Below, one piece after another: positions 1 to 5,284 of a DNA stretch of 12,914 nt (within the stretch, counting starts at the first letter, position 1; each line of letters begins with the position of its first letter). Made by a program: the position numbers and the translations under genes. The DNA is taken from NCBI GenBank assembly GCA_964484515.1, contig CAZAGT010000130.1, positions 1 to 12,914 on the forward strand. Direction: 5' to 3'. The notes beneath the pieces are model-generated. The model was not told where the DNA came from. It searched no databases and was given only the letters and a program-made list of their open reading frames with translations. The stretch is from CAZAGT01 sp964484515. Its GTDB lineage: Bacteria; Desulfobacterota; DSM-4660; Desulfatiglandales; HGW-15.

Positions 1-237
1 GTTCAAGGGCTCGCCGATGGGACCTACCGGTGGCGAATCGTGGCCGTAGACAACGAAACGCCTCCCCTGGCGACGGCCAGTAACGCGGTGGAGCAGGAAG
101 TTGAAGACACCTCCGGCCCCCCTCCGGCGCCGGACCTGCGGATCAAAACGGTGACCGTCGTCGAAGTCACGATCAAAGGGGGTGAGGTCGTTGCGCACAG
201 CTCTAATACTACTACTGAGGTTCTGCCTTTGGACTAG
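1..237 (+). CDS. FN3-like domain protein, C-terminal part (5' end outside window)
   Basis: The frame is open from base 1 to a TAG at 235-237, so the gene begins upstream; a GTG at 40 is in frame but lies inside the domain and is probably not the start. The visible 78 residues begin with GLADGTYRWRIVAVD, which has the look of the last strands of a fibronectin type III domain (short turn, then a Y.W.V.A.D strand). A Pro-rich linker with PPAPDLRIK follows, then a Thr/Val-rich tail. The next gene's product ends in a very similar PPTPQLRIK segment, so the two are probably paralogues. FN3 domains usually bind surfaces or carbohydrates; in a phage cluster this could be a virion decoration or cell-surface protein. 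Function is not certain. The 3' end overlaps the start of the next gene. Confidence 0.6.
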   Translation, partial: VQGLADGTYRWRIVAVDNETPPLATASNAVEQEVEDTSGPPPAPDLRIKTVTVVEVTIKGGEVVAHSSNTTTEVLPLD

Positions 238-628
238 CTCGGCCTGGGGCGTCGAGGTTACACTCCAATGGGACCCGAATACCGAGCCCGACCTGGCCGG
301 CTACGTGATCTACTACGCCGAGGGCCATAGGGGACCGCCATTCGACGGGATTGGATCTGACAAGGGGCCTTCGCCGATCTTCACGTCCATGAGCGGTGCG
401 ACCGGACACCAAATTGACAATTCGGACCCTGTGACCTTCGTCATGAACCTGCCCGGCGACAAGGGCGTGGTCGATTACTGCTTCGCGGTCACCGCCTATG
501 ATACCGAGGGGAGAGAAAGCGGTTTCAGTAATCAGGTCTGCCTATCCGGCGATACGACATACCCGAGCCCGGATGAGGGTGCACCGCCAACGCCCCAGCT
601 TCGAATCAAACAGGCCGAAGGGCCTTAA
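182..628 (+). CDS. Small secreted fibronectin type III domain protein
   Basis: This 148-aa protein has an N-terminal signal peptide: basic MRSLRT, a hydrophobic run of Leu/Ile, then a probable cleavage site after SAWG near residue 23. One FN3 domain follows at about residues 24-122: VEVTLQWDPN, DLAGYVIYYAEG, then DYCFAVTAYDTEGRESGFSNQV, which is the classic Y.F.V.A.D..G.ES..S strand pair. A Pro-rich tail ends in PPTPQLRIK. The protein is predicted to be exported and may act at the envelope or on the virion surface. The GTG start at 182 sits directly behind a G-rich stretch, leaving little spacing; an in-frame TTG at 191 has GGTGAGG just upstream and is an alternative start. Either way the signal peptide is encoded inside the 3' end of the preceding gene. 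Ten bases separate this gene from the next. Confidence 0.7.
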   Translation: MRSLRTALILLLRFCLWTSSAWGVEVTLQWDPNTEPDLAGYVIYYAEGHRGPPFDGIGSDKGPSPIFTSMSGATGHQIDNSDPVTFVMNLPGDKGVVDYCFAVTAYDTEGRESGFSNQVCLSGDTTYPSPDEGAPPTPQLRIKQAEGP

Positions 629-637
629 GGGGAAATC

Positions 638-856
638 ATGGCGGATGAATACGAAGCAGCTGTTTACCTGGACGGAATCTTGAAGATCCTCGGTTGGAGC
701 AAAGCCAAGTTCTTCAACCATAAGGAGGAACTAGAAGCCTGTGGAGCGATTTTCTATCGCTATGAGGGCCGCCCCCCAACCCGTCGGCTATGCGCTTTCC
801 CCTCCGAGCTTAAAACCTGGGTCAGACTTAAAGCGGCCAAGGGGGAAATGATCTAA
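638..856 (+). CDS. Small helix-turn-helix-like phage protein
   Basis: This 72-aa protein starts at ATG 638, preceded by AAGGGGAAATC, a good ribosome binding site. The segment ILKILGWSKAKFFNHKEELEACGAIF followed by GRPPTRRLCAFPSELKTWV looks like a compact AlpA/MerR-type helix-turn-helix with a basic wing, so DNA binding is likely. Its place just upstream of packaging genes (now separated from them by the defence block) would suit a small terminase component or a regulator, but this is inference. It could also be an excisionase-like protein, although no integrase is visible in the window. It is the last intact gene of the left phage arm and shares the arm's GC-rich composition. Confidence 0.55.
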   Translation: MADEYEAAVYLDGILKILGWSKAKFFNHKEELEACGAIFYRYEGRPPTRRLCAFPSELKTWVRLKAAKGEMI

Positions 857-899
857 GTGTGATAATCGACAAGTCCTCTAATAATGGCAAGGAGACCCG

Positions 900-920
900 A
901 TGAAAGACTTCGAATACTAA
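900..920 (+). pseudogene. Six-codon ORF with strong RBS, probable remnant at island junction
   Basis: AAGGAG at 889-894 sits five bases before ATG 900, an excellent translation start, but the frame encodes only MKDFEY before TAA at 918-920. The spacing after the preceding phage gene (stop at 856) is normal for this compact cluster. The simplest reading is that the next phage gene was cut off a few codons in when the defence block entered. It could instead be a short leader peptide. No continuation was found at the right-hand boundary. Confidence 0.3.
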
Positions 921-985
921 CCTGTGGTCTTCGGAATCGATCTTGAATAGACTATTATAGGAGTAATTGTTGGTCAGGCATCGCC

Positions 986-1025
986 GCAAATGCAGCCGGC
1001 GCGATTAGTGATCGGCTGCATTTGC
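986..1025. terminator. 13-bp perfect hairpin, probable terminator between phage arm and defence block
   Basis: GCAAATGCAGCCG at 986-998 is the exact reverse complement of CGGCTGCATTTGC at 1013-1025, with a 14-base loop. The outer stem is A-rich on the left and T-rich on the right, followed on the + strand by TTTGTTAAG, as in an intrinsic terminator for rightward (phage) transcription. It also lies directly downstream of the minus-strand Abi_C gene that ends at 1030, so it could stop both convergent transcripts, but the minus-strand side has no U-run. A recombination site is an alternative reading. Confidence 0.5.
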
Positions 1026-1029
1026 TTTG

Positions 1030-1890
1030 TTAAGTTTCTCCCTTATCACGCTTATTACTTGGATTAGCGCACGAAAAAAGAAAAAGTGCCATGCTCCCAG
1101 AAAGATTGACGGCCAGTTCAGAGTGAATACTCGACATTGGAGCACAGTCTGGACTCTTGCCGTGAGCATCGCCCACCTGATTTCTCAGTGCACCTAATGT
1201 AGTTACAATACTCTGGCAGTTACCCAAAAGTCGTTTAATTAAGTCGTCTGTCGCCTTGGATGGCGCAAGGTCGAGTAAATCTGCTACTTTCCGATACATC
1301 TGCGGAAGCGTGAGAGCGTCTCCAGAATCCTGTCCTTTATCTGATAGAATTCTCTTACAGGTTGCTTCCAACAATGTCCGAGCACAAGTAATCGCTCCCT
1401 CTGGATCGGTTTTTTGCCTTCTCAGGGCCTTTTGCCATTCTCGATGAATTTGCAGTGAATCTAGACCTTCTATAAGCCTATTTACAGTTTTTGTAACAGG
1501 GCTTGCCTTTTCAGAATTGATCACTGGAATCCACATAAAATTGCGAACGAAAACACCATTCGCATTTGCGTTCTCTCGAATTGCTTCCTCTATTAGGTTG
1601 GTGGCTTCCTCCCACGATTCCTGAAAATCCTTCTTAAGGTGTTTGGGATAGCGGATATCGATATCAAACATGGACCACATACGTTCCCCGCTCAGTTCCA
1701 TGAGTTCATCCAAATATATCTGGTTGATCTCACACTGATTGAACAAAGCAGCTTCTCGCTCCGCCCCAGACTCTTCAAGAGAAAAGACAATTTCTTCTAC
1801 AAGCTTTTCGTCACTCATCTGCTCACCGTAGTTAACATAACGCTCAGCTCGAGAAACGGGCAGAAGAACGGAGTGATTTTGCCAGTCCAT
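1030..1890 (-). CDS. Abortive infection protein with C-terminal Abi_C (HEPN) domain
   Basis: This protein is 286 aa from the farthest ATG. The C-terminal half (about 165-275) fits the Abi_C abortive-infection family: DPEGAITCARTLLEATCKRIL, a helical YRKVADLLDL segment, then LRNQVGDAHG. In the last motif R236 and H243 form the RX6H signature of HEPN ribonucleases. The N-terminal half is acidic and helical, with no recognised domain, and may sense the trigger. HEPN effectors typically cut RNA and stop growth of infected cells; that role here is inferred from family. The start is uncertain: no ribosome binding site precedes ATG 1890, whereas in-frame ATG 1818 (residue 25, MSDEKLVEE) has GGTGAG three bases upstream. 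It lies 24 bases downstream of the AbiJ-like gene on the same strand, so the two are probably cotranscribed. Composition is AT-rich compared with the phage arm. Confidence 0.7.
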   Translation of the reverse strand: MDWQNHSVLLPVSRAERYVNYGEQMSDEKLVEEIVFSLEESGAEREAALFNQCEINQIYLDELMELSGERMWSMFDIDIRYPKHLKKDFQESWEEATNLIEEAIRENANANGVFVRNFMWIPVINSEKASPVTKTVNRLIEGLDSLQIHREWQKALRRQKTDPEGAITCARTLLEATCKRILSDKGQDSGDALTLPQMYRKVADLLDLAPSKATDDLIKRLLGNCQSIVTTLGALRNQVGDAHGKSPDCAPMSSIHSELAVNLSGSMALFLFSCANPSNKRDKGET

Positions 1891-1914
1891 TGTCGAAGCT
1901 GTGGTTGAGTGTTT

Positions 1915-2814
1915 CTATCTTGATGATAACAGCATTTGAATAAAGGCGAATAGACGGTAGAACAAATAATCAATAATGCTATTATCAGATATTAAGATCT
2001 GTGTTACCTCACTATGACGAATATGAAATGTATTTCCTATGTCAGTCAACTTGCGAGCTTCTTCTTCCAATAACATACGAGTATCAGCATTGGATGATGC
2101 CTTTCCTAAAAGGGTTTTTACAGATTGTTTCTTATTGGATGGATTTTCGAGGGTTTTTATTCGCTCCCAGCAATCCCAAAGCCGCTCAATGGCTTCTTTC
2201 CTAATTTTGGTATCGGGACTTGTAAATTTCTTTTGGGCATCATCAATCATATTATCCAGGACGGAGTCACCAGTTCGCATATGGGTTGAAATAAAACTTC
2301 TAAATTGTTCTGGGATTATTCGTTTGATTGTACCATCAGATTCTAAAACAAATGCATTGCCACTTCTTCGGAAAATCGTGTTTACCTTTTCCCGAAAGGA
2401 TTCTTTTCCCGCCTCTTCATCAAAAGATAGGTGATGATGCCTGAAAAAACTGTGGTAGCTTCCTTGTATTGGTTTTGCGACGGATTGATAGCAGAATTGA
2501 ATCAAATCCAATGCCACTGTGGTTTCGGGAGCCCAAGGTTGCGTTTCCCAGGCCAATCCCCCAGATTCCCTTTTCTCTATTTCTGGTGGCCATTGAATGT
2601 CTGGTACTTCAGCTCTAAGTGCAAGGACAAATGATTGTTCATCTGTACCAGTAGGCCCATCTCCATCAGGACACATCTCAGGATATAGCTGGCCAAAGGC
2701 CCCGGTTGCTATTAAACCTTGAATGAGGGCAACAAATCCACCCCAGGCAGCAGGTGTAACGGAATCTATTGTCTGAGGATTGGAGTTGCTCTCTTTGTCG
2801 CTAAAATATTGCAT
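1915..2814 (-). CDS. AbiJ-like protein of unknown function, partner of Abi_C/HEPN gene
   Basis: This is a 299-aa soluble, mostly helical protein. Residues 100-170 (DLIQFCYQSV, then REKVNTIFRRSGNAFVLESDG and IIPEQF) have the spacing of the AbiJ N-terminal-domain type of abortive-infection protein: a helix with D.I.F, then an N..F.R.G.AF.L strand pair. Residues 185-220 are a charged helix (AIERLWDCWERIKTL). The C-terminal 60 residues include TDIGNTFHIRHSEV, with R266 and H267, a conserved-looking pattern that may be a degenerate HEPN active site, although the standard RX4-6H spacing is absent. I recall similar C-termini only from unnamed proteins. The start ATG has no clear ribosome binding site. 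With the downstream HEPN gene 24 bases away, a two-gene abortive system is likely; this member may be sensor or antitoxin. Confidence 0.5.
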   Translation of the reverse strand: MQYFSDKESNSNPQTIDSVTPAAWGGFVALIQGLIATGAFGQLYPEMCPDGDGPTGTDEQSFVLALRAEVPDIQWPPEIEKRESGGLAWETQPWAPETTVALDLIQFCYQSVAKPIQGSYHSFFRHHHLSFDEEAGKESFREKVNTIFRRSGNAFVLESDGTIKRIIPEQFRSFISTHMRTGDSVLDNMIDDAQKKFTSPDTKIRKEAIERLWDCWERIKTLENPSNKKQSVKTLLGKASSNADTRMLLEEEARKLTDIGNTFHIRHSEVTQILISDNSIIDYLFYRLFAFIQMLLSSR

Positions 2815-3124
2815 TATCTTTATACGCAGCTATTGAGTGACGGGAATTAAGTCCTTTTTATTGAATATTCGTGAATTGTTTCTCGTTTACTGCCGGTGTG
2901 TAAGGAGCGGCGTGAATCCTGCTCAATGCACAAAACACTCCGGATTCAAAAATAAAGGTTCCTTGCTAAAGTAGGCTGCCGCGATCCGACTAAATCGATT
3001 AAAAAATTCGAACCGTAACTTTTCAATTTTACCGATGACACAGAGCAATCAATTATAGCAGTAAGTGCTACCGAAGGAGTCAACATCGGTCTACGGTCTG
3101 GTGCGGGCTTAGGTTAAATCTGAA
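2815..3124. other. Intergenic region between ATPase-PIN operon and Abi pair
   Basis: This AT-rich 310-base stretch has no coding frame that I can support on either strand. It should hold the end of the ATPase-PIN transcript and the promoter of the Abi pair. The only strong signal is an extended -10 element on the minus strand, listed separately. No convincing intrinsic terminator was seen after the PIN gene. Confidence 0.5.
3052..3083 (-). promoter_or_regulatory. Candidate extended -10 promoter reading toward the Abi pair
   Basis: On the minus strand, TGCTATAAT (the perfect -10 TATAAT at 3052-3057 with an upstream TG) is preceded by TTGACT at 3078-3083. The spacer is 20 bases, longer than the ideal 17, but an extended -10 can work without a good -35. 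Transcription would run leftward with a leader of over 200 bases before the ATG at 2814. A promoter nearer the gene cannot be excluded. Confidence 0.35.
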
Positions 3125-3598
3125 TCAAATCACATTTCTGAGCTTCACAATATATTTTCTGGAAAGCAAATGTTCGTTATTGCGGCCACTGTATATCGAC
3201 GGGCGAACGTGCTTTTTAGGATATAAGGCCTTTTCTCTTATGTACTTGCCCGCCCGTTTATCATGGGAACAAAATAAACGGCATGCAGAAACCACAAAGA
3301 TAGCGATAATGTGCTGGTCATTGCAGTCTGTTCCGTGTGTTTTTGATACAAGACGGTCATGTTCTCCATCAACCATCTCTTGATCAATCTCGAAAGCACG
3401 TCTTGCGTCTTTGAGGCGCCTAATAAGACGCAGATATTTATGCGCTCTCGACAGCTCCTTCTTGTATTTGGTGCCGCCGTAAACTATGTGACCCTCTCCT
3501 TCGATTATCCAATTGCGAACCGGTAGGAAATCATGATGCCGTTCAGAATTCTGGTTGAAAACGTCGGCTAACGCATTGGTGTCTATAACGATGCACAT
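3125..3598 (-). CDS. PIN-domain nuclease paired with AAA ATPase
   Basis: This 157-aa protein starts at ATG 3598, one base after the TAA of the upstream ATPase gene. The frame is open further upstream, but that extension lies antiphase over the ATPase 3' end and precedes the domain, so it was not used. The start gives MCIVIDTNAL, the canonical first strand of a PIN domain. The four acidic positions of the metal site can be placed: D6, E48 (KKEL), D94 (NDQHIIAI) and D113 (CSHDK). PIN proteins are metal-dependent RNases, as in VapC toxins. The C-terminal 35 residues are basic and may bind nucleic acid. The one-base gap and weak ribosome binding site imply translational coupling to the ATPase, so the two products probably form a complex. 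No VapB-like antitoxin is present; the ATPase may be the control element. Confidence 0.72.
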   Translation of the reverse strand: MCIVIDTNALADVFNQNSERHHDFLPVRNWIIEGEGHIVYGGTKYKKELSRAHKYLRLIRRLKDARRAFEIDQEMVDGEHDRLVSKTHGTDCNDQHIIAIFVVSACRLFCSHDKRAGKYIREKALYPKKHVRPSIYSGRNNEHLLSRKYIVKLRNVI

Positions 3599-3599
3599 C

Positions 3600-4901
3600 T
3601 TAGATCTCGAGTAACCGCATTTCCTCTCTAATAAAAAAATCCCTGAAATTTTTCGGCTGTTTTTCGGGGTACTGCCCCTTCTCGTTAATTTGCATTGCAT
3701 GAATTCTGTTGCCTTGCTTTGTTCGTTCAAAGAAGATTACCTGGCTCTCACTTGTGTCGCGCGCATCCTTGGTTTGCAGACGAAAGCGGTCAATTAAATA
3801 GTCACTATGAGTTTCAACCACATAATGATGTTGGCGGTCTCGCACCATGAAGTGGATTAGCTCGCCAAGTGATGCCTGAGCACGTGGATGAAGATGGACT
3901 TCTGGTTGCTGGATGGCGAACCAATGCCCCTTAGGACGAGTGAGCATCTCAATTACTACCGGAAGAACTTGGGAAACGCCATAGCCTACGTTACTTATGT
4001 TCAGCCGTGCCCCGTGCAGTTCGATCTGGATTTCGAAAGGCGCAGATGGATCTCTACCGAATGAATGGGGCATAACTCTTGTGAAGAGACCGCTTGACTC
4101 GCCAAAGGACTTCAGCAACCCAACAAGCTTCTGTGCCCTTACTCGGGAACCAAGAGTGCTCTTGATGACATAGGGTGTATGGTCACCTTCTGGAGTAAAG
4201 TCACTCTTAAATGCATCGTATGTTCTTTGAGGTTTTGTTCGGATGGGTGCAAGCCAAGTAAGATCAAACATGGCAGGAAGTTCGGGGAAAGAGATTTCTG
4301 CTTTTTTCCTTGGGCTACCTGCGGATTGTATCAACGAGGAAATAATTGGAATCGGCGGGTGCGGAGGCAATTCCTTTGGCAAACGCTTGAATCCCTTTCT
4401 ATCAGTTAGATCTTCATGAAATGTGTTTAGAAAGAATTGATGAAATGCATTATCACTTTCGAAATTTGGGAAGCGATCAAGCAATTTGAACTGTGTTGTC
4501 TTTGAAAGAAAGAAGACTTTCAATACCTGTCCCTTTCTGTAAGAAATGTATCGGGTGATTTTGGGCATTCCGTCCTCGTTTCGGAATGTCATCAGGGAAA
4601 AGCTGTAGCGAAGAGCTTGATCCTTTTCCTCGCTTTCCCTACGAGTATTTAGCCACCCCACTGTGAATCGGTTTTTTGTCTGGCTCGCAACTGAGACAAT
4701 ATCTTTGAATCCTCCGAGGTTGGAAAAACGACCACTCGAAAAATCTGTAGTGAACCAAAAATCAGGTGTTGAGAACAGCCCAATCAGGGTAAGTAAAGAA
4801 CTTTTTCCAGTACTATTCTCCCCGACGAGGAAATTTGCATTTCGAAGAGGAACTATTGTCTCACTGAAACCCCTGAAATTATCCATGAATATGTAAATCA
4901 T
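3600..4901 (-). CDS. OLD/SMC-like AAA ATPase (AAA_15/AAA_21 type), putative defence sensor
   Basis: This 433-aa protein starts at ATG 4901, chosen because AAGGTG lies six bases upstream and the product then begins MIYIFMDNFRGF, the usual first strand of this family. An in-frame GTG at 4955 would add 18 residues without a good binding site. Walker A is GENSTGKSS at 27-35. An ABC-like signature (NVGYGVSQVLPVV) precedes Walker B, WFAIQQPEVHLHP, with catalytic E334. The D-loop follows, and the switch histidine is H365 in VVETHSDYLIDRF. No TOPRIM domain is visible, unlike OLD or GajA, and the region between Walker A and the signature is the expected variable insert. Such ATPases sense phage activity in PARIS, Septu and related systems; here the attached effector would be the adjacent PIN nuclease. 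Composition is AT-richer than the hsd genes upstream. Confidence 0.8.
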   Translation of the reverse strand: MIYIFMDNFRGFSETIVPLRNANFLVGENSTGKSSLLTLIGLFSTPDFWFTTDFSSGRFSNLGGFKDIVSVASQTKNRFTVGWLNTRRESEEKDQALRYSFSLMTFRNEDGMPKITRYISYRKGQVLKVFFLSKTTQFKLLDRFPNFESDNAFHQFFLNTFHEDLTDRKGFKRLPKELPPHPPIPIISSLIQSAGSPRKKAEISFPELPAMFDLTWLAPIRTKPQRTYDAFKSDFTPEGDHTPYVIKSTLGSRVRAQKLVGLLKSFGESSGLFTRVMPHSFGRDPSAPFEIQIELHGARLNISNVGYGVSQVLPVVIEMLTRPKGHWFAIQQPEVHLHPRAQASLGELIHFMVRDRQHHYVVETHSDYLIDRFRLQTKDARDTSESQVIFFERTKQGNRIHAMQINEKGQYPEKQPKNFRDFFIREEMRLLEI

Positions 4902-5283
4902 CCTATTCACCTTCCTCTTAAGTGATGCAAGCCATTGCCTACTAATAATCCCCACATCTCAATCTGGTCTTATAAGCCCAAATGTGACAGCACTTCCGTG
5001 CAAATCTACAGGGTAGTTGATGGGCAATCAAACGAAGGGCATGCAAGAACGCCCTTAACAGTCCGCTAACCCTCTCACAAGGAAACTGAAGGTTTGCTTG
5101 CCAAAATCAATAAAGAGACTCGATTCAATGTTTGAAAACGTGATCAATGATTTCTTAGCCGGTGGCTCTTTCGGAATCATAGCAGTAATGGTTGGGCAGG
5201 CTTTAACGTGTGAGCTCACCGGCGGCGATGGAGCGCAGCGGACCTGGCGTCCGGTGCCGGAGCCTTAATAGCCACCCGTTCGG
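4902..5283. other. Intergenic region between hsdR and ATPase gene
   Basis: These 382 bases separate the hsd operon from the ATPase-PIN operon. They contain a 46-codon + strand ORF and a GC-rich imperfect inverted repeat, both listed separately, and presumably the ATPase promoter. On the minus strand a TATAAG-like element near 4968 is a possible -10, but no good -35 accompanies it. The U-rich tail expected of an intrinsic terminator for hsdR was not seen. Confidence 0.45.
5128..5268 (+). CDS. Possible small membrane-associated protein (46 aa)
   Basis: ATG 5128 opens a frame to TAA at 5266-5268. The product begins MFENVINDFLAGGSFG, continues with a short hydrophobic stretch (IIAVMVGQAL), and ends in a polar tail (GGDGAQRTWRPVPEP). 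The upstream AGAG is a poor ribosome binding site and the spacing is loose. The last third is simply read through the GC-rich inverted repeat, so the C-terminus may not be under selection. It is the only + strand candidate between two minus-strand operons. It may be a remnant or a chance ORF. Confidence 0.2.
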   Translation: MFENVINDFLAGGSFGIIAVMVGQALTCELTGGDGAQRTWRPVPEP

Positions 5284-5284
5284 T
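5201..5284 (-). repeat. Imperfect GC-rich inverted repeat, attC-like
   Basis: GCTCACCGG at 5214-5222 pairs with CCGGT...GAGC at 5251-5263, with a four-base bulge. Read on the minus strand, ACCGAAC (5284-5278) and GTTAAAG (5207-5201) flank the stem about 84 bases apart, each one mismatch from the integron core consensus (RYYYAAC and GTTRRRY). The size and layout resemble an integron attC site, but the two cores are not complementary to each other. It begins at the hsdR stop codon, so it could equally be an hsdR transcript end structure. Confidence 0.25.

Noticed and set aside
3599..3730. N-terminal 44-residue extension of the PIN protein
   Set aside because: It overlaps the ATPase 3' end in another frame, is basic and unstructured, and the PIN fold starts exactly at MCIVIDTN.
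5128..5223. Resemblance of the 46-aa ORF (DFLAGGSFG...VMVGQ) to a mitochondrial carrier repeat
   Set aside because: The similarity is short and by eye only, lacks the carrier signature, and makes no sense in a prophage or defence context. Treated as chance.
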